Positions 35,522 to 47,864 of a stretch of DNA of 64,000 bases are shown here, piece after piece. The position numbers were made by a program, and so were the translations under genes. Source of the stretch: Conus ventricosus. Its lineage: Eukaryota; Mollusca; Gastropoda; Neogastropoda; Conidae. Under the pieces are notes generated by a model. That model worked only from the letters and a program-made list of their open reading frames with translations. It ran no database searches and was not told the origin of the DNA. Location of the stretch: NCBI GenBank assembly GCA_018398815.1, contig CM031620.1, positions 59,353,744-59,417,743 of the forward strand, given 5' to 3'. The number at the start of each line of letters is the position of its first letter. Position 1 is the stretch's first letter.

Positions 35522-35623
35522 AGATCTTTCCTGCTGTCATACAGTTCCACTGAGTTCAGGGAGGACATGCCATCGTAACCCCAGACACAGCAGTTTGTCG
35601 CCTACCGCCGCTGCCCTAAGGCA
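35522..35623 (-). CDS. KLHL18: KLHL18-like, Kelch repeat exon (most 3' found)
   Basis: A CAG acceptor precedes 35623 and a strong GTGAGT donor follows 35522. The reading is SALG, then AAVGDKLLCL, then YDGMSSLNSVELYDSRKDL, which is the strand order of the third Kelch blade in KLHL18 (GxxxYVCGGYDGNSSLSSVExY type). As written the frame breaks twice: one base is missing after GGG (35609-35619) and two in a G run before YDG (35575-35584). Without them the uncorrected frame meets a TAG. The entering phase (1 base) fits the exon at 36565-36679. Confidence 0.75.
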
Positions 35624-35720
35624 CTGCCAGACAGATTGAAAAAACAAACATGGACTATCGATTCATACTCCCTTTATTTAGATTCTTAGAAAGGAAAGAC
35701 TAGCTTATGAGAGAGACATT

Positions 35721-36035
<315 letters not shown>

Positions 36036-36564
36036 ACATATTCCTTCTGTTTGATTTAGAAATATATGTATAACACAATTTGTGGGGAGGGAGAGGGGAG
36101 GGATTCATTCCAAGATAGTGCCTGTCATCTGGAGCAAATGGTAAACCAACAACAAATGAAGCAAAATAAACAAAAACAAAATCAGAACACAAAAATATAA
36201 ACATTCAGTAAAGTAATTAAAAAAAATTGGAAAAAAAAGACAAAAAGTAGAAAAAGAAGAATATGGAGCTCCTCTTCCCTCCCCCTACCTCCCCTCACCC
36301 CTTTCCAAAACCCCCCCCCAAAAAAAAAAAATCCACTTTCGGGTCTGTGCCTCAATAACTTAAACATGCCTCTTTTGAACCTGAAAACTTGATTTCCAAC
36401 TCCACGCAAATACTGTCTATACCATGTTTTAATCTTTGCTCAGTGGAGGCAATTACCAAACTTTGGAATGTGAAATTAAAAGAAAAAAACCCCAACAACA
36501 TCAACAACAACAACAAACAACAACAAAAGATGAAAAAGAAGAAGGAAGACAACCAGCCACTAAC

Positions 36565-36679
36565 CTGCGCTTGCAGTGCATGGCCCCCACCTGTTTCCAG
36601 GTGCCTGAGAACGGCTCGAACATCTCCACTGTGCACAGTCTGTCGGAACCATTGTAGCCTCCGATAGCGAAGAGTTTAC
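36565..36679 (-). CDS. KLHL18: KLHL18-like, Kelch repeat exon
   Basis: The exon lies between a TGTCCAG acceptor and a GTTAGT donor. It reads KLFAIGGYNGSDRLCTVEMF, then EPFSGTWKQVGAMHCKR, a complete Kelch blade core with the GG doublet, the conserved Y and the W spaced as usual. It corresponds to the second blade of KLHL18 ([20 protein letters not shown]). Phases are 2 bases in and 2 bases out and match both neighbours. The frame is intact. Confidence 0.85.
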
Positions 36680-37154
36680 CTGGACACCGACCACATGTTT
36701 CATACGCAGGTCAGGTCATTTTCATGCAATGGTGACACAGGGCGTCCGTTGAGTGCTGCAATCGTGACGCACACAACACCCGTTAAAACTATGTTTCAGG
36801 TGTTTGTCGACCTTTCTGAGTTCAAGAATATCAGTCACTGGAGCTGAAAACTTAAAAAATTTTGTTGTGATTTTAACTACAGCAGATCAAAGTATGTGTG
36901 CAATTAGCCTGAGAAGTCGAGTATGGGGTTTTCCAAGTCAAAGTCAAATTGAAAGAGATTTCTTTTATTTCTTGGGGCAGCCAAACTCATACAGCTCCGC
37001 ACGTGCTACCACTCAAACCAACCAAGCTTTTTTTTTAGCCTGAGCCAAGCGATATGTCAAATTTACCTTGGCTAAATGGGGACAACGGGTACATGTCTGC
37101 AAAGTAAATGGAACAGTCAGATGCTCAGTGATGACAGGCTAAATGATAATGCTG

Positions 37155-37157
<3 letters not shown>

Positions 37158-37221
<64 letters not shown>

Positions 37222-37245
37222 CAGAAGACAGAGACACAGAGAGAA

Positions 37246-37328
<83 letters not shown>

Positions 37329-37376
37329 GAGAGAGAAGAGAGAAGAAAGAGAGAAAGAGAGACGAGAGAGAGAGAA

Positions 37377-37409
<33 letters not shown>

Positions 37410-37412
37410 GGA

Positions 37413-37507
<95 letters not shown>

Positions 37508-37665
37508 GGAGTAAGTGTCTGAGAGAGATAGTGTGTGTGTCACTGTGTGTATGGGTGTGTGTGAAAAACAGAGAGAGAGAAAGAGACAGAAAAGAGAGAG
37601 AGAGAGAGAGAGAGAAGAGAGAGGAGAGAGGGGAGAGAGAAGAGAGAGGAGAGAGAGAGAGAGAG
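37158..37665. repeat. (GA)n microsatellite block
   Basis: About 500 bp of GA with short TG and AGAA interruptions, inside a KLHL18 intron. The Ser/Leu and Glu/Arg ORFs are artefacts. Confidence 0.95.
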
Positions 37666-37941
37666 GTGTTGTTGTTGTTCTGTTTTACGTCTTTCCACAT
37701 TAAGTGATATTAGACAAAAAAAAACACAAAAATTGGGGCCGGGGAAAAAAGGTTAACACAACGAGTCAAAAGAATTAACTTATCTACAACTGTTACACAA
37801 AGATAGAAAACCCACTTAATCAAAGATAAAAAACAACAACAACAACAACAACATATAACTCTTCTGTCTCATCTCACCACTGACTGTTATCTATTATAAG
37901 TATTTGCCAATTGGACTTTTAGCTAAGTGCAAAAAGAAGAC

Positions 37942-38305
37942 CAGCCGCCGTGGCGAAGTGGTTAACGTCGCGGACTCCCGGCTGGGAGGTCGTGGGTTCG
38001 AATCCATCAGAGTCATGTGGGTTTTTCTGCCCCGACCGGCTCCTACCAGAGTTGAGTTTGCTGCGGACTCAGTTGGGAAGACTGGGACCACACAGTCGAG
38101 TTTCATCCACTTAATGGATGCGTTTCTGAGAGTGTTGCTCAAATTTCCTGACCAACACTGCAGGTGCCTGTATCTCTCGGGCCTGGTTGACGCCGGGATA
38201 TATTATGAAAGGAAGCGTAGAGTACAGCCCTGTCATGTAGTCTCAGACCGAAATGGAAATCGTAGCATCATCTTAATCATCCTCATTCTCATCGATCAGC
38301 ATTAA
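37942..38305 (+). mobile_element. tRNA-derived SINE (second family)
   Basis: The tRNA-like head has box A TGGCGAAGTGGTTAACGTCG (about 37951) and box B GGTTCGAATCC (about 37996). The body runs to an (ATC/ATT)-rich tail ending in poly-A at about 38305. The body sequence differs from the 8815-9350 SINE family. Confidence 0.75.
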
Positions 38306-38324
38306 AAAAAAAAATGTCTCAAAT

Positions 38325-38800
38325 TCTGTGGCCCTTCATGCCCTGCTCTCATGGTGACCTCAGTTTCGATGTCCTCTCCACGTCTGTGGCCTTGGTTTGG
38401 TTCTGTCGGGGTCACCGGTATCGGCGAGTCCATGGGGGCTGTCGTTGGACGGACGTGGTGGCGCCCTCCGGAGGGAGAGCTCACTCACGCCAGCTCCGCG
38501 ACTAAGCAATTATTGTCGTCAGTAGGGGGGGGCTTAGTAGGTGGTGTCCTGCGTATGTTAGATAAGAACAGGCGCCACTGAACACCACCGAAGTGACTCG
38601 GCAGCAGTGCAGTGTCTTCTCCGGTGGGTTGCGTCTTGACGACTTGACATTGACTGCTCCCTGTGGAATGTTGGTGCCGGGGCTTCGGCGGGGCTGACGG
38701 GCTATGGCTGTGGACGGGGTGTCGGAATGAGCGGCGTGTGTGCACTGCCTCTGAGGTGGCACAGAGGTTGGGACAGCAAAAAAAAAAAAAAAAAAAGAAA
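38325..38800 (+). repeat. Interspersed repeat A, copy 3 (longest, poly-A tail)
   Basis: The longest copy, about 455 bp plus a poly-A tract at 38780-38797. Conserved blocks include CTGTGGCCCTTCATGCCCTG, GGACGGACGTGGTGGCGCCC, GAACAGGCGCCACTGAACAC and ACGACTTGACATTGACTGC. The poly-A end indicates retroposition by LINE machinery. No RNA polymerase III boxes are evident. Confidence 0.8.
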
Positions 38801-39211
38801 GTGCAAAAAGAAAAGATAGTTTCACTTGCTGACAGGAAAACATTTTGAACAGGCTGTACAGACGTATTTGGAATGAATTTTTTCATTAAGTTGCACAAAA
38901 GAATGTGATCAGTTAATATGCTATGACCACATATACAATGTACATTTTTGACACACTTTGTTTTAAAACATCCAATTTCCATCTACAGATCAAGGAACTT
39001 ATCTGTCGTCTACAATAAATGTTTTGATCTTACTTACTTAACTTTTCATGAATATTTTTCATTTCATCGTATATACCAAAACACCAGTTTATCTTTCTAT
39101 CGAATGAAAATGAGAAAATTGTACTTTTTCTGCCAAAGTATAACACACTTGCACTGACATAGAGAAGTTAAAAAAATGCGAATCTGATGATCGTTTTGCT
39201 CCTCTGTGTGA

Positions 39212-39215
<4 letters not shown>

Positions 39216-39274
<59 letters not shown>

Positions 39275-39290
39275 TTTCTCACACATGCAG

Positions 39291-39355
<65 letters not shown>

Positions 39356-39500
39356 TGATGGAGAGGCTCAAAGATCACAGAGAGAAAGAGAGAGAGAAAG
39401 AGACACAGAGAGACAGTGAGAGACAAAGAAAGAGACAGAGTGAGAGACAGACAGACAGGACAGAGACAAAGACAGACAGACAGAGACAGAAAGACACAAA
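39216..39500. repeat. (TG)n, (CA)n and (GACA)n simple sequence
   Basis: TG and CA arrays lie face to face across a short spacer (39216-39351), followed by GA/GACA-rich sequence. The TG and CA arms could form a hairpin. Confidence 0.9.
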
Positions 39501-39601
39501 AAACACAGACAGAGACAGACCCAGCCAGTCCACCAGCCAAAAACAGAAAAAAAAAGAAAAAGAAAAGCTGCAGACAAGACAGACAAGCCCGTATGTCATA
39601 C

Positions 39602-39708
39602 CATCCATGACGGCAGTGCCGACCGACTGCGTGTGGTGGACATGGGCTCCGCCATGGACCATTTGCCCGTCACTGGGTCGTACCGCTCCACCGTGTTCAT
39701 GGAGTTTC
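39602..39708 (-). CDS. KLHL18: KLHL18-like, first Kelch repeat exon
   Basis: The exon lies between a TGCCAG acceptor and a GTATGA donor. The reading is NSMNTVERYDPVTGKWSMAE, then PMSTTRSR, then GTAVMD after a frame change. This matches the end of blade 1 in KLHL18 (SLNVVEVFDP through PMTTARSRVGVAVVNG). One base is missing in a G run at 39618-39629; without it the frame runs out of register into the donor. The exon ends with one base of a Gly codon completed by the next exon. Confidence 0.8.
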
Positions 39709-40255
39709 CTGGCAGGACAACCCAACGTCTTCCATCACTGACAAACCCAATGATGTCTTGAATCACCGACACGACAAACCCAGGTCCACAACACAAGAGC
39801 TTCATCGCACCTGACACAGTTTCCAACACACCTGTCAGGGGCTTCCTGGTACTGCCTGCAGGTCAGGAGGGGTGGGGGTAGGGGGGTGGGGGGGGGGGGG
39901 GGGGTGTTGTTCACCTCCTGTCCTGATGTTCTAGAAGCTATTTCCACCCTCACTTTCTAACCTTGCAGAGTTCTTCTTTCATGCTCAATGACAGAAGTGA
40001 AGAAAATTAAAAAGGCAGAGAAATGGAAAAATCGTACCCTACAGAAAACATATGACACTGAAATAAGCTGCTGGCGACAACACCATTTTATTCAAGCCAA
40101 CTGCCGAGAGACGGAGCTCTATTCAGCTGTCAGTGCCTGCAGCAGGGTATCTTCTTGTTTTCCGTTTTCAGAACTTTAACAGAAAACACTGGTCCACACA
40201 CATGAGATGGCTAGATTTAGTCTACTTATATTCAAAAACTCATTTTAAACTACAG

Positions 40256-40272
40256 CGAGAGAGAGAAAGAGA

Positions 40273-40347
<75 letters not shown>

Positions 40348-40350
40348 AGA
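40256..40350. repeat. (GA)n microsatellite
   Basis: A GA array inside a KLHL18 intron. Confidence 0.95.
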
Positions 40351-40743
40351 AGAAGAAGAATCCCCAAACTGTCTGGCTTTTATCATTCAAAAGTCCTCTT
40401 CAGAACTAGAGTGATAAGCTACTAAGAGGCCGCAATTTTCAGAGAATGAATTGTCCTACTGTTATTTTCATGTAATATGCTTTCTATTTTTTACTTATTT
40501 ACTCCTTTTTCATTGGTAAAGTATTACAAAAACCTAGTCTTTAAGCTGACAGCTCGAAGTATTACATCTTTCAAACTGATTTCAAGTGAAAATGACTAGA
40601 AGTGTAAAACTAAAAAAATCTCAATGACAATCTCAAAAACTGTAAAACTTACCTGTCACACTGACACCTAATGCAACTAACAAGAAATGTAAAACTGATC
40701 TTTCACACTAAAAACCCAGTGACAGTCAGACAGGGTTCCCTAC

Positions 40744-40879
40744 CCTCGGGTTGAGGCCACCGATGGCGTAGACCACTCCGGGAATGTCGGTGCAGCACCG
40801 GGGTCTCGTCTTAAAGGTCTGCATCAGTATGCGTCTCTCTGGCATTAGCAAGTAATCCCTTGCTTCGTCCAACAAATCT
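40744..40879 (-). CDS. KLHL18: KLHL18-like, BACK-Kelch junction exon
   Basis: The exon lies between a TTTTGCAG acceptor and a GTAGGG donor. It reads [20 protein letters not shown], then [20 protein letters not shown], then GLNPR. DEAxDYxLMPERR-x-TRPRCCT-x-YAxGGLN is specific enough to place the gene next to vertebrate KLHL18 and away from KLHL2, KLHL3 or KLHL20. The frame is intact, but the exit phase (0) does not match the next exon (needs 1), which again fits one missing G at the GGG beside the donor. Confidence 0.88.
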
Positions 40880-41609
40880 CTGCAAAAGAACCTCAGATTA
40901 GAGGGGTCCAAGCACAGATACGATGAATGAAATTTGGGGCTGGCGACTAAAAAATTTGATCTTGCCAGTGTGAGGTTCTCGGAAGCCTCAATGAAGCAGC
41001 TTATAATGATAAAAACCATGGCGAAGTTTCTAGATCACAATCTTCAGGATTTCTGCAAACTTTGGTCTTCAGAGGGTGGGAGTCCTAATGACAAGGAAAC
41101 AGAATGTAACTTAGCACCAAAACGTTTCCAGGAAAAGCATGTGTTTAAAGGGAGTAATCTTCAATAAGTTTACAGTGCCTTGCACTTATTCTGTCTTTTT
41201 AAATGTCTCTTTATCATTTCAAAGAGGCAAATGAGTCCAGATTTCAGACAGTCCTGGAAAAAAGATTTTTAGACATTTTGTTTCTTTCTCTACAGGGTTC
41301 TGGGTATTTCTGATATATGATAAGAGGACTTTGCCAAATCCTGCTGCTTCCTTGTATCGTTAGTTAAAACAGACCACCATCTGGTAACTCTGAGCTTTTG
41401 GTGTTCCATCCTTAAAACTCCCTTCATCCAATTTTGGGGTTTGTTTAATTTATTTTCAAGGAAAGCACAATGACCTCATGACTCAGCAAGCGAGGCACAC
41501 ATTGAGTAGTACCCATGAAGTAACAGAACTTGGAAGAATCTGAAACTGTTGTATAAGAACAGTTCATCAGGCTTTCCATGAGTTGGCTACGAACAAAGAG
41601 CAAATTCAT

Positions 41610-41611
<2 letters not shown>

Positions 41612-41665
<54 letters not shown>
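41612..41665. repeat. (CA)n microsatellite
   Basis: A CA array 45 bp from the donor of the next KLHL18 exon. Confidence 0.95.
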
Positions 41666-41667
<2 letters not shown>

Positions 41668-41709
41668 AACAAAACTGGACTGGAACCTGACAGTGGGCAG
41701 CATTCCTAC

Positions 41710-41869
41710 CTGCACTGCAGGCAGTTCTTGATGAGGTTCTCGGAAGCCACCGGTCGCTGAGGTAGGGCGGGGTGAGCAGAGGCAGGCGGACCTGCACCAT
41801 CAGTTCAGCGATGTGGGACTTCCTCACGTCCTCACTGTGCTTCACCCACTCCAGCACGGCCTCGAACAC
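41710..41869 (-). CDS. KLHL18: KLHL18-like, BACK domain exon
   Basis: The exon lies between a TGTCAG acceptor and a GTAGGA donor. It reads VFEAVLEWVKHSEDVRKSHI, then AELMVQVRLPLLTPPYLSDR, the VFEA-x-WV and RLPLL-P-FL core of the BACK domain. This is the segment that follows the BTB in Cul3 adaptors. After SDR the frame must shift by one base (GG instead of GGG, 41747-41753) to read VASENLIKNCLQC, which then joins the next exon in phase. Contiguity with the upstream exon (EEE then VFEA) is exact. Confidence 0.85.
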
Positions 41870-42149
41870 CTGACACACACACATACATACAGAGTGATCG
41901 GCCGAAACCACCTGCCACACGCCTATAATTGTCTGTTATGCAGACTTCATGAGTAAACTGATGTTGGCACTGCTGTGGTCTGTTGGCATTGCTGTAGCTG
42001 CACAATCAAAATTAATGTGCCAAGGCCTTGCTTACGGAGTCAGTATCTATAGACAGGCACAATTACATAGTTTTGAGATTCAGAATGGTGTGACTGATGG
42101 CAGAGAACGAAGCCAAATTTAGAAAGAGAGGGTGTTAGTTACGCAATGA

Positions 42150-42440
42150 CATTGACAAACAAAGCACGTGACAGACCGATGCATTTCGACCTTTGGTCTT
42201 CTTCAGGCAAAAAAATAGATCACATTTAACATTTAGGACAGTACAAACAAAGAACGAAGAGGGACTCATCTGTTATCCATGTGGTAGGGAGAATAGCCGT
42301 TTTGAGAATTTTCACTGTGCCGGAAAGTTGATTTGCTATCTTTTCTTTATATTTTAAAGAGAGTTGTTCGAATTTTCCTTCACATTCTAAAAAAATTTTA
42401 AAAGTTTGTTTCAATTTCCACCTGCAGTTACCTCACTTTG
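42150..42440 (-). repeat. Solo fold-back-family element with hammerhead-like core
   Basis: The minus strand carries CTGAAGA-A-GACC-AAA-GGTC-GAAA-TGCATC (about 42170-42205). The other end (42390-42440, TTTTAAAAGTTTGTTTC, then CCTGCAGTTACCTCACTTTG) matches 61350-61400, so it belongs to the same family as the fold-backs at 51.5 and 61.2 kb. Confidence 0.65.
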
Positions 42441-42462
42441 AAACGAACTTTTCTTTCACATG

Positions 42463-43007
42463 TCATCAAACTACATGCCAGGGCCATGCAAAGACAGAGC
42501 ATGGACGTCAGGTAGGGATAGCTCATCTCTTTCATATGCTCATCAAACTACATGCCAGGGCCATGCAAAGACAGAGTCATGGACGTCAGGTAGGGGATAG
42601 CTCATCTCTTTCATATGCTCATCAAACTACATGCCAGGGCCATGCAAAGACAGAGTCATGGACGTCAGGTAGGGGATAGCTCATCTCTTTCATATGCTCA
42701 TCAAACTACATGCAGGGCCATGCAAAGACAGAGTCATGGACGTCAGGTAGGGGATAGCTCATCTCTTTCATATGCTCATCAAACTACATGCCAGGGCCAT
42801 GCAAAGACAGAGTCATGGACGTCAGGTAGGGGATAGCTCATCTCTTTCATATGCTCATCAAACTACATGCCAGGGCCATGCAAAGACAGAGTCATGGACG
42901 TCAGGTAGGGGATAGCTCATCTCTTTCATATGCTCATCAAACTACATGCCAGGGCCATGCAAAGACAGAGTCATGGACGTCAGGTAGGGGATAGCTCATC
43001 TCTTTCT
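42463..43007. repeat. 79-bp minisatellite, seven copies
   Basis: Units begin CATCAAACTACATGCCAGGG and continue through GACAGAGTCATGGACGTCAG to TCATCTCTTTCATATGCT. The copies are almost identical (single indels only), so the expansion is recent. It lies inside a KLHL18 intron. Confidence 0.95.
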
Positions 43008-43124
43008 AGATGGTGAATGATTTGATCGGTGGAAATCCCTAAGAACAAGTGACATGATTGGTGGAGGGCTGTTCATTTGATCTATTATCAGTTCAACATC
43101 AGTTTCTGGTTCAAATTTATGCTT

Positions 43125-43260
43125 CGCGTGTGTGGGTTTTTTTTTTCTTTTTTTTTTTGTAATGACTGGTGAGTTGATTTTAACGTGGTGACAGCCCTGA
43201 TGTGGCCCTTTGCGGTCGGCTGGGCTATAAGCAACATTATCTTATCTTATCTTATGCTTC
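43125..43260 (+). repeat. SINE 3' fragment with (TTATC)n tail
   Basis: It contains GTGGCCCTTTGCGGTCGGCT, then GGGCTATAAGCAAC, and TTATCTTATCTTATC. The same block occurs in reverse at 63003-63052. Confidence 0.7.
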
Positions 43261-43559
43261 GCGCATTCGCCTTCGAATGTTTACTTGGATTATATAGTGG
43301 TTTAGAGCAAAATACTAACTGTAGTGTGTGGCCTGTGGACACACACATAATTTATGTGTACTGCTGATAGAGATTTACACTGCACAGGGTAATCAGTCGT
43401 CAGGTGTGAATCTTACATAGCACGCTTATGGTGCGTGTGTTGCCGCTCTCAATTTACTGTCCGCTTTGCGCTAATTTGCTTCACTCACTTGAAGTGGTCC
43501 TCATTAACCGACCTGCTGAGCTGCAGGTACTGGCTGTGACCTGCTGCTGGAAAAAGGAG

Positions 43560-45680
43560 AGGGGAAGGGAGGGGGTGGGGGAGGGGTGAAGAGAGGAGGG
43601 AGAGGAGGATGTGGAGGGGTGGGTGGGTGGGTGGGTGGGTGGGGAGCGGTGTAGGTGTATGAAAGTTGAGAGACATGTCTGGAAGTTCAGAATTCGATGT
43701 TTGACAGCGAGGAGTTTGCAAAGCAAGGTAGACTTCATCAGACTGATCAGCAAAGTGGGTCATGAACATCACACACTGTGAGTACACTAAGCACACCTGA
43801 AGAATCAATGACTAACCTTCTACCCATCCTTTACCCCTACACTGTCCACCATTCTCCACTTAACGACCAATCAAAACCTACGCTTTATTCTGTACAGGGT
43901 ATGGACAACCATTTGAGGACAGCAGCTGTCATATGGACAGAAGCTGTTGTCAAAGAGACTGCTGTTCGCAAAATGCTTTAATACAGCCAAAAAATTCCAA
44001 AAATTTTTATTTCACCTTGTGTCAAGTGTAATTGTAGTAACACTGATTAATGACTGTGTGTTCAACATGATTGTGAACAATTCAGATAGGCCTTCCGTTC
44101 ACTGCTGAAGTGATAGTAACAGTTCAGAAAGTCATGAATCATGTTGACTGTCCCTTGCGCTTGCACTCACTGCAACCGTCAGCTGCAATGTGTGAGATGG
44201 CCAAGAAATTGTGAGCTGGCCTCAAGATTACAGATGGCACAGAGATTTCTGTGATAACATTTTAACATAAGCAGCACTACAGTACAGACCTATACAAAAC
44301 AAACCTACTTCAGGTGATTTACTCAGATCTAAAACTTTTATTTGGTGATCGAAAAAAAAAAAAAAAATCATCCAAATTTCAAATTTTAATTTCAGTTTGT
44401 TGTTGAGTTTTGAAAAAACAACACCCCAGCAGTTGCAGAAATGTTACATAAAGAAAATTTTTAAGTTCAGTGACAAAAGGTTAATCTGTATGTCTGCCAT
44501 AATTAACCAGGGATTGTATCATCAATATCGCACATGTAAATTATCATTGAAACTGTTTTAAACCAAAGTTCTTTTCTTTTGTTTTGCTCAGACCTAATTT
44601 ATCACACACACATAACACGATCACACATTCACTCTTTCTCACGCACACAGAATAATTAAAAGTCACAAGCTGCTCTTCCTGAACACAGATCAATGAAATG
44701 AACACCACATGTGATGAAAAATTAGATGTTTTTTCTCGTGTTTGTGTGTGTGTGTGTGTTTTTCTTCCCTCTCCAGCATCTATAAGAGTTAATACAGCTC
44801 ACAATATCTACATCCAATTACCGACGCCAGCTTGAGCGATGCGCATCATTGATCAGAAACATGAGCTCACGGCACTGAACATCTGATGCTTGTTTATCAA
44901 TGACTAGCTAGCGTGTCGGTGTCCGCTAGATGACAGCTTGGACAGGCGACCTGTTGGCCTGATTTATGATGTCAACGTGACACGAATGAGGTCACAAAAT
45001 CAGCAGTCGCCAACCTATCACCTCAGAGAACTCAAAGGGCTTTTCATGTGACCTGTCAGAATGGTGTGCTTGGATCAATCATCCTAGAACAGGAAGATGG
45101 ATCACTCTGTGCATAATTCTTCTGCAGTCGGTGAAGCTTGCTGTTTACCTTGGTGAATCTTGCTGTTTACCTGTCCTTAGTTTCACAGCCATTCGTGTCA
45201 GAAAGAACATTCAAGTTAAACCTCTCCCTGCAAAAGCGCCATTATCATTTGTCTCCCTTGGTTTCTGCAGGTTGATGTGAAATTTTCGTTTTCTTTTTCA
45301 TATGTCAAAATGACAGCCACTGTCATTTCATGTGATGTCTCTCAACAATGTGAGGCCTTGAAATGTCCATACATCTCACAGGTGGGGTAAACACTACCTA
45401 CAGACAGAGGGCAAAGGGTGGCTGAGACAAATGGTGAAGGATACCGCTATTCAGATCTTGTTTCCCAGATCTAGTCATTTTTAATTGTTGGGCAAAATAT
45501 TAACTGTTCTCTCTGATCAGTCTGTTATCTTCAGTAGAGCAGTTTAAGCACTGTAAATGACGTTTAGAAAAAAAAGAATTTTTTTTTTTTTTTTCAGTGC
45601 CCATGAAGTCAAAATCCTCCATCCCAACCCAGACCACTCCATATTCCACCTCATCCCCCAAAAAAACTGTCAGCCTCTTC
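43560..45680. other. KLHL18 intron sequence, no gene recognised
   Basis: Mostly unique, moderately AT-rich sequence with poly-A/T tracts. A GGGT-repeat and a G-rich stretch lie at 43560-43650. No conserved motif was found. Confidence 0.5.
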
Positions 45681-45949
45681 ATGTATGGTTACTGATATAA
45701 AGATGCAGAAGATACACAGCCTTTTACAAATGATTAAAAACAAAATAAAAACGGCTCATTGTTACGTTCATGTGCAAGGCTCAGCACATATCTGGCAACT
45801 GCAGCGGTGTACAGCTGACCAACGAAAATACTCCACCTGCAAAGAATGTGCAGCTGCTAGTAGAATACACAAACAGCATAACTTAAAAAAATTTTTTGGA
45901 AGGGTTATTTCTCCTACTCTATTCATTCACAAAGTACTTCAATCATGTC

Positions 45950-46690
45950 TCCCTCACCCCTCCCACTGTCACACCTCCACTCTTCCACTGTCACACCTCC
46001 ATCAACTCTTCCACTGTCAAACCTCCATCCACTCTTCCACTATCACACCTCCGCTCTTCCACTGTCACACCTCCACTCTTCCATTATCACACCTCCGCTC
46101 TTCCACTATCACACCTCCGATCTTCCACTATCACACCTCCGCGCTTCCACTGTCACACCTCCGCTCTTCCACTATCACACCTCCGCTCTTCCACTGTCAC
46201 ACCTCCGCTCTTCCACTATCACACCTCCGCTCTTCCACTGTCACACATCCCCTCTTCCACTATCACACCTCCGATCTTCCACTGTCACGCCTCCGCTCTT
46301 CCGCTGTCACACCTCCGCTCTTCCACTGTCACACCTCCGCTCTTCCACTATCACACCTCCGCTCTTCCACTATCACACCTCCGCTCTTCTGCTGTCACAC
46401 CTCCACTCTTCCACTATCACACCTCCGCTCTTCCACTGTCACACCTCCGCTCTTCCACTGTCACACCTCCGCTCTTCCAGTATCACACCTCCACTCTTCC
46501 ACTGTCACACCTCCGCTCTTCCACTGTCACACCCCCGCTCTTCCACTATCACACCTCCACTCGTCCACTATCACACCTCCACTCTTCCACTATCACACCT
46601 CCGCTCTTCCACTGTCACACCTCCGCTCTTCCACTGTCACACCTCCGCTCTTCCACTGCCACACCTCCGCTCTTCCACTGCCGTTCCTAT
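45950..46690. repeat. 22-bp minisatellite open in three frames
   Basis: About 33 copies of TCACACCTCCGCTCTTCCAC followed by TG or TA. Because 22 is not divisible by three, each forward frame reads the same 22-residue peptide repeat (HTSALPLSHLRSST and similar), giving overlapping ORFs of 268, 327 and 348 codons. I regard them as by-products, since the sequence lies in a KLHL18 intron on the opposite strand. Confidence 0.9.
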
Positions 46691-47099
46691 GTCAGCCGTG
46701 CCTTCTTTCCTTTTGCCACCTCCACCAGTAATGGCAGTAGTAGTGCCCTGACCGTGACACCGGCCAGAATGTTACAACACTGCCACGCCAGCACCCTTTT
46801 GCCCTGCTTCCCCTCCCCCTCCTCCTCATGTACTGACTCACATACACCCCCTCTTCCTCTTGGCTTCCTCCTTCCCTAACTCACCCACTCTTCCGTCCAT
46901 CTGAACTCCTCTGTCCTCACCTTTGCTATCCTTCAGAGCTCACATTTTAACGTTGACATATTCTACATATGCCACACCAACGGTGAACACAGTGATGATT
47001 TCACTTGACATAACATGGACAACATTTGCCGAGTTCAGGTATACCTTTCAGATGTTCCCTGAAACAACGGCAAACTTTCTACTATTTTCACACTGGGAC

Positions 47100-47555
47100 A
47101 TCCTTTTTTTTTGGGGTGGGGGGGAGGGGGGGGGGGGGGGGGGGGGGGGTGGGGGGGGGGAGCTCTCCTTGTTTGTTCTGTGCACTTATAAGCAGCATTC
47201 TTTTGAAGCTGTAGCCACGTGATGATCTGGTCATGGGAGCAAGAATTACCCCACATGTTTGTTATTCACTGTCTACTGCTCCCTGCTCCCCCTGCTCCAG
47301 TTAAGATTTCCTTTCACAGACATCAAACTGAGGGTCACCTGGACTTGTATCTGTTTCTCTGTGTGTTCTCTTTGACTATAGTCAAGACTGAAAAGGCTCT
47401 GGCGGTCTTGAATTATTGCTAATTTATATCTGTTCCTTTCTTAAGCTGTTGTTTGTTCCTGTGTACATGTGTCAGGTGTAGAGATTATGGGCCTGCTTGG
47501 AATGTTTTGGTGGTGGTGGTGGTGGTGTGGGGTGGGGGGGGGAGACGTCTCCTTG
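47100..47555. repeat. Poly-G tract and GGT repeats
   Basis: A G-rich run at 47112-47161 and GGTGGTGGT tracts at about 47500-47540. The sequences after each (AGCTCTCCTTGTTTGTTCTG versus GACGTCTCCTTGTTTATTCT) are similar, indicating an old duplication. Confidence 0.8.
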
Positions 47556-47864
47556 TTTATTCTGTGTGGTCTGTGTTAGCATTTGTGCTATGTAATTTGG
47601 TGTTATAAGCACCATGTGTTTGGAGCTATAGGCGAGTAATTATCTCATCCTGGGAGCGAAAGTTGTCCTACTCATTTGTCATCAAAATCAATGGCTCTCA
47701 GTAACTGTGACGAGCAGTTTCCCTCCAAAGTAATTCCCTGTCCTCAACATGGATCAGTGCATTCCAGAGCACCTCACCTGGCCCAGCAAGCACTGACCAC
47801 AAACAGGGACTGGCAGTAGCAAAGATGCTTGACAATAGTAGAAAGAAACTCGTGGAGAGCGTGG

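Noticed and set aside
37942..38015. tRNA gene
   Set aside because: The tRNA-like head continues into a SINE body with an A-rich tail.
42463..43007. CRISPR array
   Set aside because: Whole 79-bp units repeat without variable spacers, in a eukaryotic intron.
45685..46731. 348-codon His/Ser/Pro repeat protein
   Set aside because: All three frames are equally open because of the 22-bp unit; no start context or flanking exon structure supports coding.
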